Below are positions 52,733-63,920 of a stretch of DNA of 64,000 nucleotides, piece by piece. The stretch's first letter is position 1, and each line of letters starts with the position of its first letter. Below the pieces are notes generated by a model that did no database searches, was not told the DNA's origin, and saw nothing but the letters and a program-made list of their open reading frames with translations. The DNA comes from Argyresthia goedartella (Eukaryota; Arthropoda; Insecta; Lepidoptera; Argyresthiidae): contig OX463836.1 in NCBI GenBank assembly GCA_949825045.1, positions 15,600,329 to 15,664,328 on the forward strand. Reading direction: 5' to 3'. Both the position numbers and the translations under genes were made by a program.

Positions 52733-53682
52733 ATGGATTGCGAGCTGTGCCATGTCGCTACTGATGAATCCAGCTGCTTAAAGTGTGTCTCTTGCCGGCT
52801 GTGCTATCACTACTCCTGTGTGTCGCTGACAGACCAAGAATTTAAAAAAATACTGCCGATGAACAAGAGCAAGTGGAAGTGCCTCTCATGTAAGAAACCT
52901 GTTGACCGAATTCAGCTGCAGCTCCGTTCTCCTGCATCTATAATAAACGTCGACATCGAAGCGCTGATGCAACGCATCTCCACCAAAATGGACCTGCTAC
53001 GCGCTGACATCGGTGCTGACGTCAGGACCATGATGGACGGTATTGAGGCCAAATTGACACTCTTTACCACCCGACTTGGAACGGCAGAGCAGCGTATATC
53101 TGATATAGAGGATACTATGAGGGGCAAGGCAGATTAATTCAAGAAACTGTCAGATGAAAATTCCAACCTGCGCTCCGAAGTCGAAATACTCAAAAATAAA
53201 TGGGAGGACAACGAGCAGCGTTCCCGTCTATCCAATGTCGAATTCCAAAATGTTCCGGAAAAGAAAAATGAGAATCTGCGAGACATTGTCCAAGCTCTGA
53301 GCACAGTCATAAATGTCCAGATCTTGCCGAATAATATCTGTGCCGTCCACCGTGTCCCGCATAACAAAGAGGCGGCAGACCGGCCCAAGAATATAATCCT
53401 GCAGTTGAACAGCCGATCTCTGCGTGATGACGTCATCGCAGCTGCCCGCGAGCTCCGTTCGATTACTTCGGACCAGCTAGCTATCGCCGGACCGCCCTGT
53501 GATATTTACGTCAAAGAGCATCTTACTTTGAAAAACAAAGCACTGTTCAGCAAGGCTCGTGCGGCCGGTAAGGCCTGCGAGTACAAGTATGTTTGGGTGA
53601 AAAACGGAACTGTAATGCTTCGTAAGGTGGACGGTGCCCGAGCACTCGTCATTCGTCAGGAGAGTGATCTCGTTAAAATAGT
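52733..53682 (+). pseudogene. Non-LTR ORF1 protein with PHD finger, coiled coil and FP25K-like domain
   Basis: From ATG 52733 (MDCELCHVATDESSC). Residues 3-52 form a PHD-type zinc finger: CELC, CLKC, CRLCYHYSC, WKCLSC with the usual Cys4-His-Cys3 spacing. A coiled coil follows (MQRISTKMDLLRADIGADVR onward), then after an in-frame TAA at 53135-53137 the same frame continues through NNEQRSRLSNVEFQNVPEKK-type RRM-like sequence to the Baculo_FP domain (YVKEHLTLKNKALFSKARAA, YKYVWVKNGTVMLRK). It is interrupted three codons before its end by the RTE insertion; the stop codon lies at 56630-56632. ORF1 proteins with PHD-like fingers occur in CR1-clade elements. Confidence 0.85.
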
Positions 53683-53718
53683 CATCATTTCATCATTTCA
53701 GCCTGTTAATGTCCACTG

Positions 53719-56160
53719 CTGAACATAGGCCTCTCCAATCGCACTCCAGCGTGACCGGTCCGTAGCCACCTGCATCCAACGAGATCCAGCGATCCTCACC
53801 AGGTCGTCGGTCCATCTCGTAGGTGGCCGACCCACACTGCGCTTGCCAGTACGTGGTCTCCATTCAAGGACCTTTTTGCCCCATCGGCCATCCGATCTTC
53901 GCGCTATGTGGCCTGCCCATTGCCACTTCAGCTTGCTTATCCTACGGGCTATGTCAGCAACTTTGGTTCTTCTACGGATCTCCTCATTTCTGACTCGATC
54001 TCGTAGAGAAATACCAAGCATAGCCCTTTCCATAGCTCGCTGCGCGACATTGAGCCTCTGAAAAAGTCCTTTTGTGAAGCACCACGTCTCAGAGCCGTAA
54101 GTCATCACTGGCAACACACACTGATTGTACACCTTAGTCTTCAGGCACTGAGGGATTTTCGACGAGAAGACGTTGCGTAATTTACCGAACGCTGCCCAAC
54201 CTAGTTGGATCCGTCTACTGACCTCTCTCTCAAAATTGGACTTACCTAATCGGACTGCCTGTCCCAGGTATATATATTCGTCAACAACTTCGAGAGTAGA
54301 GTTCCCAACAGTTAGTGCGGTGGGTGCAACATGGACGTTGAACATGACCTTCGTTTTGTCCATGTTCATTTTAAGACCCACTTGTTGAGAAACTCTATTG
54401 AGGTCATCGAGCATTTTTCCAAGATCTTCAAGCGACTCAGCCATGACTACTATATCGTCGGCAAATCGAAGGTGAGTGATGTATTCGCCGTTGATATTGA
54501 TGCCTAGTCCTTGCCATTCCAGGAGCTTGAAGGAATCCTCCAGAGCAGCAGTAAACAGTTTCGGAGATATTACATCTCCCTGTCTTACTCCTCTCTTTAG
54601 GGGGATTTCCTTCGTGGAATGCTCCTGTACTCGAACTGACATGGTGGCGTTGTTATACAAGCACTTCAGCACTTCAACGTACCGATAGTCAATACGGCAT
54701 CGCTTGAGAGATCTAAGAACAGCCCATGTTTCGACGGTATCAAAGGCTTTCTCATAGTCCACAAACGCCAAGCATAATGGGAGAGTATACTCTTTAGTCT
54801 TTTGTATAATCTGCCGAAGTGTATGTATGTGGTCTATGGTGCTATAGCCCTTTCGGAAACCGGCTTGTTCGGTAGGCTGGAAGTCATCGAGCCTGTGTTC
54901 GAGACGGTTCGTGATAACTCTCGAGAACAGCTTATAGACGTGGCTCAGCAGTGTTATGGGCCTGTAGTTCTTCAGTAAGGTTTTGTCACCTTTTTTGAAG
55001 AACAGTACCACAACACCCCTGTTCCACGCCTCAGGCGTTTTTCCCTCGAGCAAGGTGGAATTAAATAGCTTCTGAAGGACTTTCAGTACCGGCGTCCCGC
55101 CCGCTTTCAGAAGCTCTGTGGTAATTCCATCCTCGCCCGGTGCCTTGTTGTTCTTAAGCTGTTTGAGAGCCATCCTAATCTCGTACAGGCTGATGTCCGG
55201 GATATCCTCGGTATAGTGTCGGGTTAGCTTGGCTCTGGGGTCCGTCGCAGAGCCAACAGGCTCAGAGGACACAGAGGTATATAACTGTGCATAGAACCTC
55301 TCTATCTCCCGTAACACCTCTGACTTGTTCGACGTTACGCTTCCATCCTCGATCTTCAGCTTTGTCAACTGGCTTTGCCCGATAGACATGTCCCTTGCGA
55401 ACACTTTGGAGCCTTGGTTCCGCTCGATGGTCTCCTTAATACGCTGTGTATTGAAGGAGCGTATGTCGTGTCGCAGGGACTTCATAATCTGTCTATTGAG
55501 CTGCCTATAAGACTCAGCGTCATCGGAGGTTTGGAGCGTCATAGAACGTCTACTAGCCATGAGGTTTCGGGTGTGGTCTGATAGTTTTTGAGGTCTATTT
55601 TTACGGAGAGTTTTAAAATACTTGGACCCTACCGTGTGGACAGTTTCTACCAACTTGCTGTTAACATCGTCCACTGATGCAAAGCTGTCTAGCAATTTGA
55701 AGCGATTTGTCAGTTCGAGTTGAAAGCTCTCGGGGTTTTGGATATGTGCATTTGACGGTCGGAGCGTGGACTTCATCATACGCAACCTTTCAAGTTTGAC
55801 ATTGATATTCAATATGCCCCTGACGATTCGGTGATCGCTACCGGTTTTGACCTTATGGATCACCGTGACATCATTGAATATCTGCCTCTTGGTGCTCATA
55901 ATGAAGTCGATCTCGTTTTTTGTTACACCATCGGGGCTCATCCAGGTCCATTTCCTATGAGGCGGCTTCTGGAAGAAAGAATTCATCATAAAGAGTCCTT
56001 CTTTCTCCAGAAAATCGGCCAGCCTCTGTCCTCTGGCGTTTCGCTGCCCATAACCAAATTGCCCCACTCTCAACTCACCATCGCTTCTACAGCCCAGCTT
56101 TGCATTAAAGTCTCCCATGACAACAGTGAAGTGTCTTGGAGCTATGTATGGCCCTACTAA
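53719..56160 (-). pseudogene. RTE ORF2: endonuclease end and reverse transcriptase
   Basis: About 815 uninterrupted residues. The endonuclease end is HFTVVMGDFNAKLGCRSDGE, EIDFIMSTKRQ and TGSDHRIVRGIL (catalytic D-H). RT: QLKNNKAPGEDGITTELLKA, KNYRPITLLSHVYKLFSRVI, EQAGFRKGYSTIDHIHTLRQ, AFVDYEKAFDTVE, RGVRQGDVISPKLFTAALE, the catalytic LRFADDIVVMAES, and LGLKMNMDKTKVM. The C-terminal region has RISKLKWQWAGHIARR and WRPRTGKRSVGRPPTRW, the RTE-specific tail. All catalytic residues are intact; the only visible defect is the frameshift that separates it from the N-terminus. Confidence 0.94.
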
Positions 56161-56616
56161 TGTCCTCATACATATCTTCCACCTCATCATCTGAGTGCAT
56201 CGTGGTTGGGGCGTATACCTGTATGACCTTCATCGAGTACCGCTTGGATACTCTGAGTATAAGGCACGCTACCCTATTCGACACACTTCCGATGGACACA
56301 ATGTTGTTCGTGAGAGTCTTGTGGACGATAAACCCAACACCACCTTGGGACTTCTGTTCTCCCTCCCGGTAGTAGAACAAGTGGCCGGACTGTAAGGTTA
56401 TCGTATCCTCTCCCTCTCTTCGGATCTCCGATAAACCAATAACGTCCCAGCGCAACTTGTTTACTACTTCTTCCAGCTCAACCAGTTTCTCGTCCAACCT
56501 CAGTGTGCGCACGTTGTGTGTTACCAGGGCCAGTTGTTGTCGTCTTTGGGGGTGGTAGCCAGATCTCTTCCGGAGATTCTTAGCACCCCCTGCCCCGCCG
56601 TTACCGTGGCCGCTAC
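56130..56616 (-). pseudogene. RTE endonuclease, N-terminal part
   Basis: Contains LALVTHNVRTLRLDEKLVEL (start of the apurinic-type endonuclease, N in HNVRT), WDVIGLSEIRREGED (catalytic Glu), GGVGFIVHKTLTNNI, LRVSKRYSMKVIQVYAPTT and DEVEDMYEDISRAI. The frame joins the main ORF through a one-base shift near 56140. Upstream of THNVRTLR, 25-30 Gly/Lys/Arg-rich residues extend to the insertion boundary with no start codon, consistent with modest 5' truncation. Confidence 0.9.
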
Positions 56617-56629
56617 CGTTAAAATAGTA

Positions 56630-56889
56630 TGACTCATATATGTACTTTATATCGGTATGCCTGTACTTGTACTTCTATGTCTATTACACACGTACTCTAA
56701 AATTATTTTGTATTATTCCACATCTGAACCAACTGTCTACTCATCACTTGTCATGTTAACCCACCATAGTAATGTATACAAGCAATACTGCCGCCAACTG
56801 TTTATTACGTCACAACAATGTATTAAAATTAAAACTAAAGTGTCCAGTTACCTGTGCATCGGTATTTATTTACTACAGAGCTAGTTATA
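56630..56889 (+). other. ORF1 stop and inter-ORF region of the PHD-type element
   Basis: TGA at 56630-56632 ends ORF1. The rest is non-coding before ORF2. Confidence 0.6.
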
Positions 56890-58640
56890 AATAAACTTAG
56901 CCTTTATTATCAAAACTGTAACGGTTTAAGGTCAAAGGTGGCAGACTTTTGTCTGAATGTTTTGTGCTGCAATTATGACGTCATTGTTTAATGCGAGACC
57001 TGGCTTTTGCCTGGTGTAAGAGATAGCGAATTGTTTGACGATCGGTATGTGATTTTCAGGCGTGACCGTGACCTATCTGCGACTAATAAAAAAGACGGAG
57101 GTGGGGTTCTGATTGCCGTCCGTAGTGGCATAGCCGCCACGCGCCTAACTCACTGTGATAACCCCCATGTCGAAGACATTTTTGTAAGTATCCCGCTCCG
57201 TAAAAATAAAAATATGAATCTTGTGGTGTGTGCAGTCTATATACCGCCTAATTCGACTGAATCTATCTACGACATACACCTATCACGGGTACAGCAATTT
57301 TACACTCAATCCCCCGAAACAGTGTTTTTGTTAGCAGGCGATTATAATATCCCAGATTTGGGGTGGTCTTTCAACAGTGACGTCACTTTTGGCGCACCGT
57401 TACCGTCTACTTCTGAGGTAGCTGATAAACTTTTGGTCACATATAATCTTGTCGGCCTACGTCAATTCAACTGTGTACCTAATGCGAATGGGAGATTTCT
57501 TGATTTGCTGTTGTTCAATGGAACCGACCTCAATGTGACTGAGTTGCCGCTACCCTTAGTTCGCCTGGACCGACATCACCCCCCGCTTGAAATTATCATG
57601 AACTTACAGGTTGAGTCATCACTTCCTAGATCTTCCACGCCAAAATTTTACTTTCGCAAGGCTGACTATAACGTTATATGTTCTGATATTAACGCCATAT
57701 CCTGGGACATTGAATTGAGTAATACCTGTGCAGCAGGGGCGGTCGATCGCTTCTATTCTCTTGTCCATAACATTATTAAGGAGCACATACCACTGAAAAA
57801 AACAAAACGTGTGAAGCACCCAGTATGGTTCTCCCGCGGTCTGGCACTTACTCTTAACAGAAAAGAAAGGGTGTGGCGAAATGGAAAAATTATGGGTCAC
57901 TCTCTGCCTACCAGGAGTTTTCTTTACTTCGTGCCCGCTCCAAGCTACATTTGGCAGAAGACTATAAAAAACATATTAAAAATGTAGAAGATTCACTGGT
58001 GGGTAAGAATAATGGTAATATTAATTACTTCTGGCGCTACGTTGCATCCCTACAGACAAGTGGCTCCAGCTACCCCAGCACAATGTTCTGGGGCGCTGAC
58101 TCCACCTCTGACCCTAAAAAAATATGCGTATATACAGTATTTTGCTTCTGTATTCGAGCCCAAAACGAGCATAGACCCTGATATGTTTGATAAAATTGAT
58201 TCTCACCAATGTTCCTCACAGCTTTGCAACATTACACTGGCGAAGTCTGAAGTGGAAAAGGCCCTCTTTGACGTTAACTTAAATAAGGGTGCCGGACCCG
58301 ACAACTTACCTCCTGTTTTCTTGAAAATGGCTAGACATGCACTAGCCATGCCCCTCACTGCACTGTTTAACAAATGTCTAAAGGAGGGTGTTTTCCCTGA
58401 AGCGTGGAAACATGCGTTTATCATTCCGATACACAAATCAGGAAACAAAAAAAATGAAAAAAACTATCGTCCTATTACCATCCTCTCTTGCATACCGAAA
58501 CTTTTTGAAAGATTGCTACATAACAATATCTATCCACATCTGGACAAACTTATCATAAAGGAACAGCATGGTTTTGTGAAGGGTAGATCTACGGTGACCA
58601 ATCTGATATTATATGCCAATGATCTTTTCGGAGGCGGAGG
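56890..58640 (+). pseudogene. PHD-type non-LTR ORF2: endonuclease and partial reverse transcriptase
   Basis: Endonuclease: LSLYYQNCNGLRSKVADFC, DVIV(stop)CETWLLPGV, YVIFRRDRDLSATN, CAVYIPPNST, FLLAGDYNIPDLGW, FLDLLLFNGT and RLDRHHPPLEIIM (catalytic D-H). The linker VKHPVWFSRGLALTLNRKER follows; a frameshift near 57900 and another near 58060 lead to RT: NKGAGPDNLPPVFLKMA, KNYRPITILSCIPKLFERLL, EQHGFVKGRSTVTNLILYAN. Similarity ends at about 58625, before the catalytic box, so the copy is 3'-truncated or deleted. The CR1/Jockey-like motif set resembles the minus-strand copy at 62.2-63.9 kb. Confidence 0.88.
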
Positions 58641-59766
58641 AAGTAGTTACGCTGAATTTACATGTCTTAAAACTAATTTGTATATAAAATATCTGGATGA
58701 ACATCAACATGGTTACGGAATAAAACTTAAGAGACGGGTAGGTGCAAATAAAAATATCCCGTAACCGATCAACAAACATGTTGGACTGATGGATGAGAGA
58801 TATCACAATATCAAATCATATAAAAAAATATAACCCAAATAGTCTATATGTAGTTGATTGGCAGGTAAACTAACTCGAGAGGGATTTGAGTAGATTCAGG
58901 CGGTCTCTAGGTGCTGGTGTATTCAGTTGGCTAATTCCAGGTCTTCAGCAGTCTTAAAATAATGCAGTCATGTAGATTGTGTATGGGAATGTGTGGGAGG
59001 AGGATGACCCCAAAACAGGTAAAAGATAACGCCAAAAGCGTACTAATGAACACATATTTAACCCTATGTTTACTTATAAATTGTGTTTACAATTTTGAGT
59101 GGTTGTAAGCATTATATTATAAAATTTAAGCTTATTTTGCTTAGCTAAATCTAACTTCGTCTGTCTTGGGTCCGTAGAACTTGGTTGACCTCCACTGGCG
59201 TCGGGCGGGGTTAAGAGGCCCGATCTTAGGGCCCGTGTCCCTTCTGGACGTGAGCTCTAGCACAAACCCTCCTTTATAAACACATGTAATCGAAATGCCT
59301 TTTAAAAATGGTTATTTACTTGGAATTTATTCTAATAAGCACGGACTCGATACTTATCAATATTTTTATGTCACTTATATTCATCACTGGCTGGGGAACC
59401 TCATGACGATACCGTTTAACCAAAACCACTCTAAAAAGAACTTTAGGTTATTACTATCACAACGTCTGCAATCCTACCCATAGACGATCACCCACTACTT
59501 TGGCCAAATCATCTAAATAAGATACTCGCAATCGTTGGTATTAGAATCTTTCCAATTAGAGAAATATTTCAATAAAACTGCGTGAGGGTTAAATTCCGTC
59601 TGACATTAAATTAATGGTTAGCTGGTTATATCTTTAAATTTACTATTCATAGAATCGTTCGGTTAACTCGTGGGGTAAACCCCATATTATTTCAAAAACG
59701 TCGAGGGGGAGGGTAGTTAAAGTGTGTTTGGTTTTTTTTTAGAATCTTCTACTGGTTGATTTAAAT
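58641..59766. other. Unassigned mosaic
   Basis: No gene supported. Several low-complexity and possibly retroelement-derived pieces, including GC-richer text at 59155-59260 (GGCGTCGGGCGGGGTTAAGAG) that differs from its AT-rich surroundings. Origin unknown. Confidence 0.35.
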
Positions 59767-60500
59767 GATAATTATTATGTTTCCTAGATTCTTTAATTGA
59801 TTAATTTCAACGTTATTTGAACTGTGTTTTCTAGAATATTTTAATTTGATTTTTCGGGAAGGTTTTGTGTTTTATCGGGTTTTAACTACCTACTATGCAG
59901 CAATCATTGGGTTTCATAAACTCTTAATTTTCCATTATAAAACGGGGAAAACTATTTCAATCAACACGTTAACCATTATATTCAGGACAGGCGGTAACCA
60001 GATAATTATTGTGTTTCCTAGATTCTTTAATTGATTAATTTCAAGTTTATTTGAACGGTGTTTTCGAGAATCTTTTACTGTTTTATTTTAATTTAATTTT
60101 TCAGGAAGGTTTTGTGTTTTATCGGGTTTTAACTACCTACTATGCAGCAATCGTTGGGTTTCATAAACTCTTAATTTTCCATTATAAAACGGGGAAAACT
60201 ATTTCAATCAACACGGTAACCATTATATTCAGGACAGGCGGTAACCAGATAATTATTGTGTTTCCTAGATTCTTTAATTGATTAATTTGAACGTTATTTG
60301 AACTGTGTTTTCTAGAAACTTTTACTGTTTTATTTTGATTGAGGTTGCAGGAAGGTTTTGTGTTTTGTCGAGTTTTAACTACCTACTATGCAGCGATTAT
60401 TGGGTTTCTTAAACTCTTGATTTTCTATTATAAAAAGGGGAAAACTATTTCGGACAACACGGTAATCAATATATTCAGGACAGGCGGGAATCAGTTTTTT
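59767..60500. repeat. Tandem repeat of about 240 bp, three copies
   Basis: Units start GATAATTATT.TGTTTCC at 59767, 60001 and 60248 (lengths 234, 247 and a partial third). Shared content includes GGAAGGTTTTGTGTTTT, ACTACCTACTATGCAGC and TATTCAGGACAGGCGG. An incomplete unit precedes 59767. Satellite-like; each unit has an open 60-codon frame, probably by chance. Confidence 0.9.
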
Positions 60501-60540
60501 AAATCCACCAGGGTAATAGAAAATATTCGGTTTAAATAAT

Positions 60541-60546
<6 letters not shown>

Positions 60547-60580
<34 letters not shown>
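60547..60580. repeat. (TA)n microsatellite
   Basis: A run of alternating TA just after the 240-bp repeat array. Confidence 0.9.
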
Positions 60581-60581
<1 letters not shown>

Positions 60582-62177
60582 CTAGGTAATAAAAAAAATA
60601 GAATATTATGGGGTTCTCAATAGAGTATACTTATGTTTTACTAACATTTTATTCCTTATTTATTTACTCCTATCCCTCTCCCTGTTAATGTCTGTTATTT
60701 AAAGGAATTTATTCACTTCTCGTATTAAGTAATATCTGTCCTTATATACTCTATTTTTACCTGAATCCTAGATAAAGTCAGTCAACTGTCACATTATTCA
60801 TATTTATGTTGAATGAAATTGAGAGTTTGAATTAATATTCAATTTGTGGTTATTCCAGCGACGTGGAATGAAGTTTGAAATATTAATAAAGCACTACTTT
60901 GTAGTATTTGGAGTCAATGAGACTATAAACTTATTGAAAGTAGTTACTGAGTTGACTTATTTCTGCAACAACGTTTTAAATTTGATATGATCGACTCGAT
61001 GTCGAGAATTCAGAGTTTAACTAAACAAACCTGCAATTCTCGTCATAACTGAATGATGATAAAGGTTCAATTTCCCTAGACCTCGTATTGCAATCATGGA
61101 AGGCGGTCATGGTTAATTTTATTAATACAATAGTTATTAATTAATTACCTTTGATCAAATTATGGAAAGCCGTCGCAAAGCCACCGCCAATGTTCACATA
61201 ACGCCAGAATGAAGCAATAGAAGTACGGAAATTCACAGTTATGCTCTATTCAGATGTGCATATTTATATTACTATATTGATACATATACTTATATCTTCG
61301 CACTTTACGAAGTAACAATATCATGTTTGGATCTGCTGATGGTAGATTGAAGGTCAATTCATTAACCTTAAAATGAATCATGCTACTTACGCACTTCTAT
61401 GGATGTGAAGAAATATTTTATACTTCATGCTATGCTATTGTGCATTACTAAAAGACAAATAAGTCTTTATTGAAACACATAACGTGTAACATAAACAACA
61501 AGTGAAACTTCATTGTGTATGTTTATAGTTTTCTATATATGGAAGAATATTTAATATAATCTTACTACATAAATATCAGATATTGACTGATGAGACAGTT
61601 GAATGTCATTCACAAACTATAATCCCATCCTGATCGGTCATACCCCATCCCAATCCGGTGAATCTATGACTAAATCCAATTCAGAATACTTATACGCTAC
61701 TCTTTTTATAAACGAGTATCAGAACTACAGATTAATTGGTTTCGTAGAATTATCTGGGTAGAAGACCGAATCAAGTGGTAGGGGTTTCTTCCCCAAAATT
61801 TTATGAACATAAAATTTTCCTTTTATTATTTTAATATTTATAATTTTTATTTCATTTTAGTCAATACTCAAAATATACTATGACATTTTATTATATGAAT
61901 CTGCTTTATAAGGTTATTAATCATTTAATGGATATTAATCTGTATCATTCTTGTTAGTGGGGACATATTTAAGTATAAATCTTTTATTGAAACTTAAAAT
62001 TACAAAATATTCAATTTAAAACATTCCTTGTTTAAAATCTATTGTCAAAGTTGACAGCACTTCTTACTCATACCTCTAGAATTAGGGTTACTGGTTTCAC
62101 AAGTAGTAGGAGTTCTAATTTACTAGACGATCTATTTTATTTGGCCATCACAATTAATAAGAGACTGGTTATTTTAG
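60581..62177. other. AT-rich stretch, nothing recognised
   Basis: No reading frame, RNA gene or repeat boundary identified. Scattered CATAC/ATATAT motifs only. Confidence 0.4.
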
Positions 62178-63920
62178 TTAGTTATTAAAGCCAGCGTCCA
62201 TCGCTTCAGTGACATAGTCATTCAGGAGAACGAGATTAGATACAGTGGATCGGCGCTGTACAAAACCGTGTTGGTTGGGACTAATATAATTCTTTAAAGC
62301 GCAGTACACTTGATTATACACAATTTTTTCCATGACTTTCGATAATATACATAATTTAGAAATTGGCCTATAATTTTTGATGTCTGTTTTTGGTCCTTTT
62401 TTATGTACTGGCGTGATAAAAGCAGATTTCCATAAAGGCGGAACAATACACTCGGAGAATGATCTTCTAAGTAATAATGAAATGGGAATCGCCAAACTTT
62501 CAGCGCAATTGATTAAAAAATGAGCAGGTAGATCATCCGGGCCAGCTGATTTAGAGGGATCAAGTTTAAGTAGAAGATTTTTAACTAGGACAGGGGTCAC
62601 TTCAATGTGTGACAAAAATGCTGTAGAATTAACATCATCGCCAGTGATAGGATCTAGGGTTTTAGTGTTGGACGCTATAGATGATAGAAAATATTCTGAA
62701 AAAGCCTTACATATGTCCGTCCCAGTGTTAACCAAATTATCATCGTAACTTAGGCTGCTAGGTGTGCCATGGGAGCCAGACCGCGATTTTATGAATGACC
62801 AAAAGTGCTTAGGATTTTTACATATGTTGTTTTCGACACTACTAATATACGAATCAAAACATTGTCACTCCAGTCTTCGCACTCTATCACGTAGTACAGT
62901 GAAGGTAACTAAGTCTGATTTTTTTTTATATTTATTATATTTTCTTAAGTATTCGAATTTTTCTTTAATAGCGCACTTCAACGGGCGTGAGTACCATAGA
63001 GGATACGTATCAACTGTTATCTTTTTACTAGGAATAAATTTAAGCCTCAATTTCTCGTAAGTCTCATAAAAGAATTCAAAGGATTTAAGTAATGACCGCG
63101 CAGAAAACTCTTCTTCCCAGTTGATGGAAAACAACTCACTATTAATAGACGTATAGTCACCCTTATTATAAAAGTATTTCAAACGAGTGTCTGGCCGCAA
63201 CAAGTCTGTAACTGTGTATTTGATGTCTATTACTAAAGCCTTATGGTACGGGTCTATTGGCACTAATGGGTTCAGGCATTCCCTTACAACTACTTCATCA
63301 TTAGAAAAAACAAGATCCAACAACTTATCATAATTATTTAGGTACTGGTATAAACTATGCATAAGCATATCATCGACTAAACTACATTCATCATTACTTA
63401 CGTAATCAGACGGAACTAACATAGAACCCCGGGGCGTCCATAAAATGTTGCTCATGTTGAAGTCACCGATTAATAAAAACTTATTATTACAATTACTTAA
63501 AACTATATCCACCAAACGACTTAAAAAATTAGATAACTGCTGCGAGAAAGAATTACCTTGGGATTGCTTACACAAGTATAAAACACAAATATGGACCTTA
63601 ACGGGATTCTTACTGTTGTCCTTGAGTGAGATAGTGAGCCATAGGTCCTCAGCCGAGGACCGGTAGGTCGGCTGCGGCGTCACCGCCAATTGCCTACGAG
63701 TAGCAATAAGCACGCCACCACCGGGGGTTTGTCTCGTTAAAGCGAGGTCACGGTCCCGCCGCCATACAACGTACCGGTCATCAAATAACTCCGAGTCCAG
63801 TATTCCATCCACCAACCAAGTCTCGGTCAAAATAATTATGTCATAGGCCTCCTTAACTAGATTACGGTAAAATGTTAACGTTTTTGAACGCAGACCTCTC
63901 ACATTTTGGTAATAAATAGT
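62178..63920 (-). pseudogene. CR1/Jockey-like ORF2: endonuclease and partial reverse transcriptase
   Basis: The frame opens with YYQNVRGLRSKTLTFYRNLV, DIIILTETWLVDGI, VWRRDRDLALT, FLLIGDFNMSNILW, LLDLVFSNDEVV and IDPYHKALVIDIK (endonuclease), then the linker TYPLWYSRPLKCAIKEKFEY. One TGA (about 62862, in place of an expected Arg/Gln-type codon) is the only break. It continues in frame through HFWSFIKSRSGSHGTP, LDPSKSAGPDDLPAHFLIN, KNYRPISKLCILSKVMEKIV and NQHGFVQRRSTVSNLVLL, ending at 62178 before the catalytic box. The same truncation point is seen in the copy at 58.6 kb. ORF2 extends a little upstream (SFAGINYPTIYY) toward the edge; ORF1 is outside the window. Confidence 0.87.

Larger units (their letters stand above)
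53683..56616 (-). mobile_element. RTE-clade non-LTR retrotransposon
   Basis: A 2,934-bp insertion with the 12-bp target duplication CGTTAAAATAGT (53671-53682 and 56617-56628). The 3' end (plus-strand left) has a trinucleotide-like tail, ATCATTTCATCATTTC, typical of RTE. The ORF is nearly intact with one frameshift at about 56130-56160. It lacks a clear start codon and 5' UTR, so it is slightly 5'-truncated. It interrupts ORF1 of the PHD-type element. Confidence 0.93.

Noticed and set aside
52912..53436. Minus-strand frames opposite the PHD-type ORF1
   Set aside because: No family resemblance; the plus strand shows the PHD finger, coiled coil and FP-like domain.
59846..60539. Three similar 60-residue frames in the 240-bp repeat
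   Set aside because: They lack start context and flanking gene structure, and change sequence freely between units; best explained as repeat DNA.
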